Shown here: piece by piece, positions 10,798-20,500 of the stretch
How positions within the stretch are numbered: the stretch's first letter is position 1
Layout of the letters: each line of letters opens with the position of its first letter
Assembly: GCA_948144175.1 (NCBI GenBank)
Contig: CANXME010000106.1
Coordinates: 868,001-932,000, forward strand
DNA length: 64,000 nt
Source: Closterium sp. NIES-65
Lineage: Eukaryota > Streptophyta > Zygnematophyceae > Desmidiales > Closteriaceae
Direction: 5' to 3'
Program-made: the position numbers and the translations under genes
The notes under the pieces: model-generated
Database searches by the model: none
What the model was told of the DNA's origin: nothing
What the model saw: the letters and a program-made list of their open reading frames with translations, nothing else

Positions 10798-11514
10798 GTA
10801 TTTGTCGATATCCATCGGTTCGGCGAACGTTGGGGGTGCCGATCGCTCCGTGCCGAATGTACGGTTCGGCGTGAAGCGTCGTGTTTCGGGTTGACCTCGA
10901 GTCAGCGCGTCGTATCGCTCGGCAGCACGCACGATGTCTCTGTAGCTGTTGTAATTCGCCGCAATCATCTGCCGCCGAATCTCCATTTTTAACCCTTCGG
11001 TATACGCCTGGATTTTTTCGCCTTCGGTCAGGTCGGTGATGCGGTTGAACAGTAACTTCATCTGCAGCGTGTACTGTGTTACACTACTGTATTGCTTGTG
11101 TCGGTGTATCTGCTGCCGCGCCATGTAGGTTGTATTAATTGGTTCGAAACGCTCGATTAAATCTGCCTGAAACTGCTGCCACGTTTTCTCACCGCGGGCT
11201 GCGTTGGTGTAGTAAATCCATTCGAGAGCCGGTCCACGTAACAGTGTCGGTGCGAGCCGAATCCTTGCTGCGTCGTGTTGTGGGGTCGAACAGCCAATGG
11301 CCTCGAAGTAAATTTCGAGGGTGGCCACGAATCGCCGGACGTCGGATCACTTCGCGCTTGGATCGAACGCCTCCGGGAGCCTCGGTCGTGCTGCTTTGAG
11401 GTTCGGCGACAGTGGTGCCATCGGTCCGTGAAATGTCGGTGTCGCCACTGCTGCTGGAGTTGTCGGTGCTGCAGTCCCAACGGTCGCTGCTGCTGCGGTG
11501 GCGAACCCTGGTTG
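10798..11514 (-). pseudogene. gag: Gypsy-1 gag, 5' part (truncated)
   Basis: This is the capsid-like part of a Ty3/gypsy Gag. Typical motifs are LRGPALEWIYY, TWQQFQADLIERF and LTEGEKIQAYTEGL. It keeps the QADLIERFEPI segment that Gypsy-2 has lost. Downstream the frame runs straight into the repeats of fragment K, giving an in-frame gag/leader fusion (10441-11328) that is an accident of the insertion. Upstream, the gag start, 5' UTR and LTR end are deleted: sequence near 11515 jumps from gag into the middle of the LTR. Confidence 0.88.
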
Positions 11515-11815
11515 GATATATATATTCTCGACACAAGGCCCCGTAACCAGGTGTTACGCGAAGGTTCCGCGGGTCGCGTGGCGTCCCGAACAGGTCCTTA
11601 CCGAATTCGGTGGAAGGCAATTCGGTGGCAACCGAAAAGGCCAGAATTCGGTGCACGTAACCTAGCTCGGTGCTATAACTAAAATAAAATATAGGAAAGC
11701 ACCTAGCCTAGGAAATCAAGCAATTCATGCATGCATATGATTATCCTATGCTAGAAATAGCATGATAAAGTAAAGGCAAGCAAGCATAGCTGGCATAAGC
11801 CGTCGTACTCTCACA
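11515..11815 (-). repeat. Gypsy-1 5' LTR remnant
   Basis: About 300 bp, homologous to the inner and distal parts of the Gypsy-2 LTRs (27132-27501 and 38880-39248). On the minus strand it starts TGTGAGAG. The PBS-side end of about 70-80 bp is missing together with the gag start. The junction at 11513-11525 carries a TATATATA run, possibly part of a microhomology repair. Confidence 0.85.
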
Positions 11816-11817
11816 TT

Positions 11818-12690
11818 GGGGAACTGCGCCGCTACCTTGGCCTGCAGATTTTCAAGGACAGAGTCGCTCGCACCATCACTCTGACTCGGTCACACATGGT
11901 GCAGCAGGTCCTTCAGCGGTTCGGGCTTCAAAACTCTTCTCCTACACCCACCCCTCTTGCTGTAGACCACAGACTCACTGGGCCTTTTCCTGACAAGCCG
12001 TTCGAGCCTAGTGGTCCCTACGCAGAGCTGGTGGGCTGCCTCATGTACCTGATGACGTGTACTTGCTCGGACCTCGCCTTCCCTCTTAGCATCCTTTCTC
12101 GCTTTGTTGCAACTGGGAGACACCGTCCTGTTCTCTGGACGGCGGCTAAGAGGGTGGCGAAGTACCTCGACGCGACATCAGACTTTGGGCTTGTACTTGG
12201 AGGGACACATCCAGTTGTACTCACCGGTCATTGCGACTCCTACGCCGACGACGTTGAGACTCAGAGGTCTACGCAGGGTTACTGTTTCAGCCTGGGCTCT
12301 GGAGCTGTTTCGTGGAGGTCCACTCGGTCTTCCTCTGTTGCGACTTCTACCGCAGAGGCCGGGATCTACGCTGGAGCCCTTGTTGCACAGGAGCTACGCT
12401 GGTTGACCTTCTTGCTCACTGACCTTGGTGAGCGGATGAGCTCTGCACCGACCTTGTTTGCTGACAACAAGGCGATGATTCTCCTGTGTCTTGAGCCTCG
12501 AATGGAGAGCAGAGTGAAGCACATTGACGTCAGGTACTTCCTCCTTCGAGAGTTGCAGAGACGCGGACAGACTCGTCTCGACTTCGTGGCCTCCGCAGCC
12601 AACATTGCAGACATCTTCACCAGCCTTGACCACCGCCGGTTTTGTCTGCAGTTAGGCCTCGTTGAGATTGGGTCTAGTAGACTGCAGTAG
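11818..12690 (+). CDS. pol: Copia-D RT C-terminus and RNase H (fragment)
   Basis: This open fragment begins where Gypsy-1 ended (LGELRRYLGLQI) and runs to a TAG. It covers the RT thumb/connection (TLTRSHMVQQVLQRF), the LVGCLMYLMTCT block and RNase H (ADNKAMILL, KHIDVRYFLLREL). Compared with A and I the end of RNase H lacks a few residues between IFT and DHRRF. The sequence is clearly more divergent than A, B, C, H, I and J are from each other, so D is an older or separate subfamily. The upstream part of the element lies left of the window. Confidence 0.85.
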   Translation, partial: GELRRYLGLQIFKDRVARTITLTRSHMVQQVLQRFGLQNSSPTPTPLAVDHRLTGPFPDKPFEPSGPYAELVGCLMYLMTCTCSDLAFPLSILSRFVATGRHRPVLWTAAKRVAKYLDATSDFGLVLGGTHPVVLTGHCDSYADDVETQRSTQGYCFSLGSGAVSWRSTRSSSVATSTAEAGIYAGALVAQELRWLTFLLTDLGERMSSAPTLFADNKAMILLCLEPRMESRVKHIDVRYFLLRELQRRGQTRLDFVASAANIADIFTSLDHRRFCLQLGLVEIGSSRLQ

Positions 12691-12884
12691 TGAGTTCTTG
12701 CCTCTTGTTTGTGTATACCATATATATTAACTTGTACACTCTTGAACTGGCCTCATGGCTCTTTGTTTGTGCTCAGACTGTGTGGTGACGTTGTGATCCA
12801 CCCTGAGCTTTGTTTTCTCTCTTGCTTGTGACCTTAGGCTGCGTTTCTTGTTGCTTGGCATTCCCCACTTAGGCTATGGGGGTG
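12691..12884 (+). other. Copia-D 3' UTR with conserved block and PPT
   Basis: The conserved 3'-UTR block lies at 12770-12812 (TGTGGTGACGTTGTGATCC form). The PPT CTATGGGGGTG (12874-12884) abuts the 3' LTR. No gene is present. Confidence 0.75.
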
Positions 12885-12900
12885 TGTCAAATGTTATAGC

Positions 12901-13024
12901 TGTGAAAGTTTAGAAGAGAGAAGAGAGTTTGACTAGCAGTAGTTGGGATACATATAGCAAACCCTAACAGGGTTGTACTCGCTATAGAGCACCCCACTAC
13001 AGGCTAGATAAGAACATTCTGACA
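12901..13024 (-). repeat. Element E 3' LTR
   Basis: 124 bp, plus-strand start TGTGAAAG and end CTGACA. On the minus strand it has TTAGGGTTTG (telo-box like) and the family core GTAGTGGGGTG. Confidence 0.9.
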
Positions 13025-13120
13025 CACCCCCATAGCCAAAGTGGGGTGTAATCAGCAGAGCAAGCAAGCATAGAACAAGCTCAGGGTGGATCACAATGTC
13101 ACCACACATTCTGAGCACAA
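13025..13120 (-). promoter_or_regulatory. Element E PPT and conserved 3'-UTR block
   Basis: The PPT complement CACCCCCATAG starts at 13025. The conserved block lies at 13078-13120 on the minus strand (TGTGGTGACATTGTGATCC, then ACCCTGAGCTT). Its retention in an element without genes argues for a cis role. Confidence 0.75.
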
Positions 13121-13149
13121 GTACAAGAAGCAACAGTTTAAAAGTTCAC

Positions 13150-14370
13150 AATTATGAGCAAAGCTAGAGCTAATCACAGCGGACAAGTGAGTAGGAGGAG
13201 GAGTTGTGGGGGAGAGAAGATGGGAGGCGACTGCTGACACCGCAGACAAACAGACGAGCTACTGGCTCAGTGGCTACCGGAACAGCGCTCCGGACTACTG
13301 GAGTAACTGGCCCCGCGGCTAATAGTAGCGGCAGACGAGCAACGGACCCACGGGCGACTGGCAACTACCGGAGATTGTAGCCTCCGGACTGCTGCTGCTG
13401 CTGACGACAAGACTGCTGCTTCCACTCAACCTCCCCCCACTGCCCCACACTCTCGGCACACGCCCACTGCTCAAACCCTAGCTCCACTCACACGCACCCC
13501 CCTTAAACCCTAAACCCCAGTCTCCCACTCATCCACCCCCCTCAGCGACAGCTGCAGCAGTGGGAGACGAACGAGGAGGAGGAGCAAAGGGAGGAATGCA
13601 CAACTGCCACCCCCATACTCGCCACCCCCTACTCGCCACCCCCCAAACCCTAACACTGGCAGGGCGGGATGGCGGGTAGGGAGGTTACGGGGGAGGGGGG
13701 GGGGGGGGGGGGGACCGACGCGCGGCCTCCAAGGGCGCCAAAACAGGCGGCAGAAGGGGCAGCGCTCGCCCCCACCCCCACGTCGCCCCTCCCGTCCACG
13801 GGAAAAGGGGGGGGGAGGGGGGGGGGGGGGGGGGGGGGGGCGGTGCACGTGCCCCCTGGTGCGCCGCGGCTGACGACGAGGCATGGCCGGGGCGGGGCCA
13901 GGGCCGCAAGTGGCGGCGACGGGGCTGCTGGCGGCGACGACGGGGCCGATGCGGGCGGGGAAGGGGTCGCTGCGGGCGGCGACGGGGCCCCTTTGCGCGG
14001 TGACGGGGCCGCTGCGGGCGGCAACGGGCCGATGTGGGCGGCGACGGGGCCGCTGCGCGCGGCGACGGGGCCGCTGCGGGTGGCGACGTGGACGACGCGC
14101 GGGTCCCCGTCGCCCGTCGCAGCGTCTCCCGAGGGCGACGCGCCGAGTGACGGGGCAGAAGCCCGCCGCGCGCCTCGGGGCGCACAGCGGGCAGAGAACC
14201 GCCGCGCGCCTCGGGGCGCACGGCGGGCAGAAAACCGCCGCGCGCCTCGGGGCGCACGGCGGGAAGAAAAAAACAGCCGCACGCCACGGGGCGTGCGGCA
14301 CAGAGAGTAGCAGTAGCATTTGCAGCGGAAGCAACGAGGTGGTGAGCCCACCCACAGGATCGATCCAAGG
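13150..14370 (-). repeat. Element E leader and low-complexity interior
   Basis: A G/C-rich interior with G-runs at about 13688-13713 and 13806-13842. GGCGACGGGGCCGCTGCG-like units fill about 13900-14090, and a roughly 36-bp tandem unit (GCGCGCCTCGGGGCGCAC core) is repeated about four times at 14157-14275. No credible gene. Confidence 0.8.
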
Positions 14371-14392
14371 GGATCGACCTGCTCTGATACCA
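14345..14392 (-). promoter_or_regulatory. Element E PBS and adjacent hairpin
   Basis: On the minus strand TGGTATCAGAGC directly follows the LTR. Then comes a hairpin with arms of 7 bases (plus strand TCGATCC 14360-14366 and GGATCGA 14371-14377) and a 4-base loop. It occupies the same place as the GTTCCC/GGGAAC hairpin of other copies although its sequence is different. The later palindrome is degenerate (GGGCTC). Confidence 0.75.
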
Positions 14393-14516
14393 TGCGAAAG
14401 TTTAGAAGAGAGAAGAGAGTTTGACTAGTAGTAGTTGGGATACATATAGCAAACCCTAACAGGGTTGTACTCGCTATAGAGCACCCCACTACAGGCTAGA
14501 TAAGAACATTCTGACA
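14393..14516 (-). repeat. Element E 5' LTR
   Basis: 124 bp, nearly identical to 12901-13024; followed by the ATAGC target duplication. Confidence 0.9.
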
Positions 14517-14606
14517 ATAGCCTCTAATGGGTCATGCTATATGGGGTACAAATAGTTAGGGTTAGGCATTTGTACCCCAACCCAATCAATCCAACTCATT
14601 TCCGCA

Positions 14607-15400
14607 GTGTTAAGTTTCTGAGAAGTTCTTGTACCAAAAATGAATGGTCCAGTACTTTTGTCTCTGTTTGGTACATCTACACAGTATTTGGGCAGGGCCT
14701 ATGTTAGAGGTCTTAGCGAAGGATCGCTCAGAGTTGATCGCAGGGTAATGTTGCAGCGGAAATAGTGACCTCAGGTCAGAGTGAATGTAAATGACTCAGA
14801 TTGATAACAGCATGCATACATTGGGTTTATATAGGATATACAAAGGAATACGAAACGACCTAGACTAGGCATATATTTTAAGGGGTACATTTTCTTATTA
14901 CAGCGAAGTTCAAACCGTGCAGCGCGGGAATGGGGGCAGGGTGGGGGACGGGGGGAAAGAGGGTAGGCCAGGGCCTCAGAAGTCAGGATTTTAACCCTGG
15001 TTTTCTGATGTTTTGGATGTTTTTTTGAAGTTGTTGGGCTGAGAATAGCCCTTAGGATCTTTCCAAGACTAAACTCTGAGTGAAGATGTTGTAATTGCTG
15101 AAGCGTTTTAATGGCAAGTGTTGAACCACCTTTCGCTAGTATGTGAGGGCAAGATAGATTGATTATAAGAAAATAATTCAAGCTTTTATAAGATTACAAG
15201 GAATATGAAAGGGTGTAACTAATAACTGTTTTACTGTTGCTGTTGCGGTTCGATATAGTGACGACTCGGGCAACTGCTCAGTATCGAGTCAATTGTTTGT
15301 CCTTGCTGTCGCGCTGTATTTGTCAGGTCAAAGGTCGCTGACCTTTGACTTTTGCGTAACCTCCAGCAGTTACTTTTCTTCTCAACCTCCGATGGTTGAC
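14607..15400. other. Unassigned stretch, possibly an LTR of fragment F
   Basis: Sequence of lower GC with no credible gene. On the minus strand there are two TATA-like sites (CCTATATAAACCC near 14825 and TATAAAAGC near 15185) and several small inverted repeats. The clearest has perfect 10-bp arms GTCAAAGGTC and GACCTTTGAC around a 3-base loop (15327-15349). Minus-strand TATA boxes next to minus-strand copia fragment F suggest a 3' LTR, perhaps from TGCTGGAGG (about 15380) to CGCTGCAACA (about 14750). No second copy is visible to prove it; it could be host flank. Confidence 0.35.
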
Positions 15401-16457
15401 TCGTCGATGCTTCGTTGTATTTTGCTTCTTCATGGCGGCTATCGCGAGGAGGATCCGCAGTGAGGTGTGGCGGCTAACCGGCGCGAACGTTTCGGTGAAA
15501 GTCCCGTCCGTGCTCTTGATCGAAGCCACATACAACCCAGCGTGCTTTGAACTTGTCAATGGTGCCGTCTGCTTTGGTTTTCACACGGAACACCCATTTT
15601 TCCGTGAGAATTGTCTTGTTGCGTGCCACGCCGATGGGAACAATTTTCCAGGTGTTGCGTTCTTCCAGCGCCTTTAACTCCCTGTCCATGGCTTTGCGCC
15701 CCCCTAAAGCCTGCTGAACCGTGGCAGGCTCCTTAGGAGGCGCCGTGCCGTGGACTGCGGTGACAAGGCCAAGTATTTGGAGTCCACTCTGTGAGTAGCA
15801 GGGGAGATTTGCGTCCGCGGGATAAGCTGCTTCGTCTCCTACTTCTGGATCAGGTAAGAAATTGGGTCCTATGCGTTCTGCTTCGTTGGTGTTGACTCGG
15901 GCGGGTGTAACGTAACCAGTGTCGGCGAAGTCGTAGAAGACTTTTGCGTTGATGCTTTCGCGAGGGTTGTCGTCGTCCATTGGGATGTCCACCGAACAGT
16001 AGGGAACAGGTCCGGCTCCGTCCATGTTCTGCTCGTCCAAGTCAGCTTCATCTTCTGCCGAAGCGAAGGCTCGGTTCCCACGACATCCGCCTGTGACGTC
16101 CCGTGAGGTTTCCAAGTTGTACGGGTACGTCGGAAGGGTGAGGCGTTCGTAGAAAATGACATCACGTGCTACCACTGTTTCCTTTGTGTTGATGTCGAAA
16201 ATCTTCCATGCGTTATAATGTTTTTCGATGCCCAGGTGTAGTCCCCATTGCGCGCGTTGGGAGAATCGACCGGCACGTGCAACTGGGGGTCGGTACTGTA
16301 CCATGCAGCTGAATACTCGTAACATTTTTGTGTTGCCCAATTTTCTTGTCCACAGCAGATGCGGTGATGCGTTGTTCGGGAGCGATGACGACGAAAGCAA
16401 GTTGTCCAGCATGACAGTCTGGTCCATCGCCTCAGGCTTTGGCCGATGACAGGGCAA
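15400..16457 (-). pseudogene. pol: Fragment F: copia of another lineage, integrase end to start of RT
   Basis: The minus frame (15474-16457) covers the integrase C-terminal region (LRVFSC, GIEKHYNAWKIFDI, TKETVVARDVIFYE), an acidic linker rich in D/E, and the RT start (ALEERNTWKIVPI, KWVFRVKTKADG, FKARWVVCGF). A frameshift near 15475-15490 moves to a second frame with ETFAPVSRHTSLRILLAIAA. It then stops matching copia at about 15420. It lacks the GC-rich composition and PGGAE linker of the main superfamily, so it is a distinct lineage, also seen at 40132-40679. The right edge abuts the truncated Copia-G. Confidence 0.8.
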
Positions 16458-16563
16458 CGTCCATGGACAGGGCCGCGAGTGGTACTTTCTGCTAGTTGTT
16501 GACGACTACTCGCGTTACACCACGGTCTTCCCCTTGCGCAGTAAGGAGAAGGTCCCTGATGTT
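16458..16563 (+). pseudogene. pol: Copia-G integrase, first piece
   Basis: It encodes GQGREWYFLLVVDDYSRYT and the following FPLRSK motif, the start of the integrase core of the main superfamily. A TAG-containing frame and the truncated left edge show it is broken. It ends in ATGTT (16559-16563), the target duplication of Copia-B, and continues at 23662. Confidence 0.8.
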
Positions 16564-16689
16564 TGTCCAACTTATATGCTATAGTCCGTGTAGGCTGTAG
16601 TGGGGTAGATAATATGGGGTACAACACTTTTAGGTTTTCCTACTTGTACCCACTCGTTTCCTAGTGCATTCATTCCTCGTTCTTTCACA
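16564..16689 (+). repeat. Copia-B 5' LTR
   Basis: 126 bp, TGTCCAACTT to CTTTCACA. It carries the family core GTAGGCTGTAGTGGGGTA and a degenerate telo-box (TTTTAGGTTTT). Confidence 0.95.
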
Positions 16690-16732
16690 TGGTATAGAGC
16701 AGGTTCCCTAGTGGGAACGTTTCCTAGGGCCC
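16690..16732 (+). promoter_or_regulatory. Copia-B PBS, hairpin and GGGCCC
   Basis: PBS TGGTATAGAGCAGG, then arms GTTCCC (16703-16708) and GGGAAC (16713-16718) around TAGT, then GGGCCC (16727-16732). Confidence 0.75.
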
Positions 16733-16739
16733 ACCAAAA

Positions 16740-17563
16740 AGCGATTTTTTTTTTCTTGCCTGGAGCGCGCTTCGCCCCTGCCCGAGTCGCGCCCCTTGTG
16801 CCTGCCCTCCCGTCGCGTCCCCTGCCCTTAGCGGCCCGTCGCGCTCTCTTACGGCCCCGTAGCGGCCCCTCTTACGGCCCCTCGCAGCCCCTTCGCGGCT
16901 CCCTCGCGGCCCCTCCGCGGCCCCTCTCACGGCCCTTCGCGGCCCCTTCGTGGCCCCTCGCGGCCCCTTCGCGGCCCCGTCGCCGCCCTTCGCGGCCCCA
17001 TCGCCTCCCTTCCCGGCCCCGTCGCCGCCCTTTGCGGCCCATCTCGGCCCCTTCTCGGCCCCGTCGCTGCCCTTCGCGGCCCCTCACAGCCCCTTCTCGG
17101 CCCTGTCGCCGCCCTTCGCGCCCCCTCACGGCCCCGTCTCGACCCCGTCGCCGCCCTTCGTGGCCCCTTCACGGCCCTTCGTGGCCCCTTCGCCGCCCTT
17201 AGCGGCCCCTTCTCGGCTCCTCTGCGGACAGCAGCAGCCGCCGACAGCAGCAACCGCCGCCGCCGCCGACAGCAGCAGCCGCCGCCACCGCTGCCGTGAC
17301 AGCCGCCGCCGCCACTGCCGAGGCCGCAGCCGCCGCAGCCGCCGACAGCAGCAGCCACCGCAGCCGCTGCCGTGACAGCCACCGCCGCCGCTGCCGGGGC
17401 CGCAGCCGCCGCCGCCGCCGACAGCGGGAGCCGCCGCCGCAGTTGCGGCCCTGTCCCTGCCGACGCACCTCGGCCCTGCCCCACCACTTGTGGACCTCTA
17501 CCCCTAAGAGCACCGCCGAGCCGCGCCTGCTGCTACTGCTACTAGCCTGCTGCTGCTGCTGTC
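16740..17563 (+). repeat. Copia-B GC-rich leader
   Basis: After a T-tract come tandem units of the CGGCCCCTTCGCGGCCCC type (about 16850-17215), then a CAGCAGCCGCCGCCG-rich part to 17450. Open frames here are low-complexity. The gag ATG follows at 17564. Confidence 0.85.
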
Positions 17564-20500
17564 ATGGCAACCCCTAGCGTTCTCACATTTGATGCTGAGG
17601 GTCGGGCTGTCGACTTTGATGTCTGGGTCGATGATCTGCAGCTTTTCCTGCAGTGCGATAGGAAAGACGGTCTCTCACTATTCGATCTCATGTCTAACGC
17701 CTCTCATGCCCCTACTACCGATGCTGACAGCACTGTTCGCTCCAAGTGGGCCACACGCAATGCTGCTGCCTGTCTTGCTGTGCGTAGTCACTTGCCGTCC
17801 ACTGAGCGCGCGCACTTTAGTCAGTACAAGAGTGCTAAGACCTTGTACAACGCTGTAGTTGCACGCTAGTCTTCCCTTGCCACTGTTGCCCTACCATCAT
17901 GCTTCCGTACCTGTTCCTTGACCTCGCCGCCTTTTCCACAGTCGCTGACCTCACTACGCACCTTCGCACTAGTGACACCCGCTACCGCGCTCCGCTTCCT
18001 GCTGAGTTATGCGCCAAGAACCCCCCCCCCCCCCCCATGTACATCACCCTCTACAACATAGTCACCCGGCTCCCTGACTCCCTTCGCTCGGTCAGGGACC
18101 ACTTCCTCTCTGTTTGCCCCACCACACTCACCGTTGACCTCCTTGAGGAGCGCCTCCTGGCACCTGAGAAGAGTATAGTCGCTGTAGGAGCCTCTCGTGG
18201 TGACCCTCGTGCCCCCTTCTTTGAGGGGTGCTCCCCCTCCCTCCTTTTGCCCTCTATTGCCTCTACTGCTGCCGTCGACTTCGTTGGCACCGAGTCGGTC
18301 GGCGCTGCGTCTACCCCTAGCGGGAGACGCCGCACCGGCAAGGGCAAGGGGGGCAAGGGCGCTGGAGGAGCTGGCGGGGGCGGTGGAGGTGGCGGTGGAG
18401 GCGGCGGAAGGAATGGGAGTGGCGGTGGGAGTGGTGGCGGGGGTGGGGGCTTCGATGGCGGCGGTGGAGGCGGAGGCGGCGGCTGCGGTGGCGGTGGGAG
18501 CGGAGGAGGAGGCGGTGGCGGCAGTGGCGGAGGTGGCGGCGGCTTTGGTGGTGGTCAGCGCCAGCAGCAATAGCGCACTCGTGAGACCCCGCCCCCCCAG
18601 CAGCTTCGTGAGTGGTACGCTGCGCATCAGCGGGTTGGGGGTGCTGGTCCTTGTGCCTACGTCCTGCGTATCTGCGACCGCACAGGGGAGCAGTGCGGTG
18701 GCCCGCACACTACCCAACGCAGCTTCGGCCACCTGATGGACGCTTGGCGTCTCCAGTTCCCTGACGCCACAGAGATCCCCCGCTGGGGCGAGCTGCTTAG
18801 GTCGGGGGTTGCTATCTTTGATCTGGATTATGAAGCTATTCTTGCTGCCATGTATGTTGTGTCTACTAGTGATGAGGGTGTCTGTTACCTGTGTGTTCCG
18901 CCTGACCCGGGCATTGAGGCTGCTGCTTTAGGTGCTGGTGAGGCTGCTGCTCTAGGTGCTCATGCGTCTGCTGCCCCAGGTGCTGGTGAGTCTGCTCTCT
19001 CAGGTACCACGTCAGCTCAGGCCTTACACACCTTCACCCTTGACTCGGGTGCTTCCCGCTCCTTCTTTCGAGACCGCACCACCCTCACGCCGCTTAGTCG
19101 GCCAGTTGCGGTCTCCTTGGCGGACCCCTCTGGGGGTCCTGTCCTTGCCCACTTCTCCACTGTCTTACCGTGTCCGGCGGCCCCCTCTGGCACCCTGTCA
19201 GGTCTCTACCTCCCCTCGTTCTCTACGAACTTGGTGAGTGGTGCTTATCTACAAGATGGGGGGGTTGACCAGTTCACTCCTGCGAGTCAGCGGGTGACCC
19301 ACTGTATGTGTGCTCGGACGGGCTGACACTTGGCCACGTTTACCCGTCAGCCGGGGTCGAGCCTGTACACACTGACTATTGAGTCTCCTCCGGTTGGTGT
19401 GTCTGGTCAGGTAGCTGTGTCGGGTCAGGTGTTTGCTGCAGCGTCCAGGTCTGGTCTTGAGTCTGCTCCCTGCTCGTGTCGTCTCCTCTCCCACCGGACC
19501 CTCCTCTGGCACCACCGCCTTGGTCACCCCTCCTTGCCTCGTCTCCGAGGCATGGCCTCACGTTACCTTGTCTATGGTCTTCCCCGGTCCCTCCCTCCCC
19601 TCCCTCCCGGGCCTGCCCCTACCTGCGTTCCCTGCGTCGAGGGGCGGCAGCGCGCCGCTCCTCACTCCTCCGAGTCTCCTCCGACAGAGGCTCCGCTGCA
19701 GACTCTTCACATGGACGTGTGGGGCCCCGCACGCGTCTGTGGCCAGGGTCACGAGCGTTACTTCCTGTTGGTGGTTGATGACTACTCCCGTTACACCACG
19801 GTTTTCCCCTTGCGCAGCAAGGGTGATGTCACTGAGGTGTTGATCGACTGGATCCGCGCAGCTCGTCTCCAGCTCAGAGAAAGTTTCGGCTCGGACTTTC
19901 CTGTTCTGCGTCTGCTCTCTGACAGAGGCGGAGAGTTTTCCTCTACCCTTCTGTCGTGCACAGGGCATCCGCCAGAGGTTTACGCTTCCGGCCTCTCCAC
20001 AGCAAAATGGGATTGCTAAGTGCCGCATTGGCATGGTCATGGACGTCGCTCGTACGTCCATGATTCATGCGGCTGCTCCCCATTTTCTGTGGCCGTTCGC
20101 GGTTCAGTACGCGGCGCATCAAATCAACCTTCAGCCCCGGGTCTCCTTGCCGGAGACCTCCCCTACTCTGCGGTGGACGGGGAAGGTTGGCGATGCGTCT
20201 GCGTTTCGTGTCTGGGGATCTCGGGCTTTTGTCCGTGAATTGTCTTCGGACAAGCTGTCCCCCCGTGCTGTTCCGTGCGTCTTCCTTGGCTTCCCCCCTG
20301 ACGCGCCTGGTTGGCAGTTTTACCACCCCACCTCGTGCTGTGTTCTGTCCTCCTAGGACGTCACGTTTGACGAGTCAGTTCCTTACTGCCGTCTCTACCC
20401 CTACCGCACTGCGCCCCTCCCCGTGCCGTCGCTCTTCCTTGCACCAGGTCCCCCTCTGGTAGATCCCCTTCCCCCTAAGGGTCCTGCCCCCTCAGGTGTG

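Larger units (their letters stand above)
1..11815 (-). mobile_element. Gypsy-1: Ty3/gypsy element, minus strand, left end outside window
   Basis: The order read on the minus strand is 5' LTR remnant (11515-11815), gag, protease, RT and RNase H, running off the window at position 1. Two copia insertions split it: Copia-A (1732-9032) and fragment K (10015-10797). Removing Copia-A and one GCTGC copy rejoins protease to its continuation. The element lies in Copia-D, whose RT frame resumes at 11818; the expected target duplication on this side is 11816-11820 (TTGGG), and its partner is outside the window. Stops in pol and loss of the gag start make it non-functional. Confidence 0.9.
12901..14516 (-). 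mobile_element. Element E: 1.6-kb non-autonomous copia derivative
   Basis: Minus-strand LTR element with 124-bp LTRs (12901-13024 and 14393-14516) and ATAGC target duplication (12896-12900 and 14517-14521). The PBS complement GCTCTGATACCA is at 14381-14392. Inside are a repeat leader, then the copia 3'-UTR block and PPT, with no gag or pol. The only open frames are low-complexity Pro/Ala/Arg. It is larger than a classical TRIM and resembles an autonomous copia from which gag-pol was lost; it would need proteins from relatives. The LTRs differ at a few positions, for example TGTGAAAG against TGCGAAAG. Confidence 0.9.
12885..14606 (+). repeat. Copia-D 3' LTR, split by element E
   Basis: The LTR starts TGTCAAATG (12885-12900), is interrupted by E, resumes after the ATAGC duplication at 14522 and ends near TTTCCGCA (14606). 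Without E it is about 101 bp. The resumed part has the family core (TATGGGGTACAAATAG) and AGTTAGGGTTAGG. The outer end is less certain because the matching 5' LTR is outside the window. Confidence 0.75.

Noticed and set aside
13510-14489. Overlapping minus frames of 230-280 codons in element E
   Set aside because: Low-complexity Pro/Ala/Arg sequence across homopolymer runs and tandem repeats; no similarity to Gag or Pol motifs.
14771-15181. A 136-codon minus frame as a host gene
   Set aside because: No recognisable domain, poor composition, and it spans TATA-like sites of a possible LTR; no second line of support.
16711-17202. 163-codon frame in the Copia-B leader
   Set aside because: It starts before the real gag ATG at 17564 and consists of Pro/Arg/Ser repeats only.
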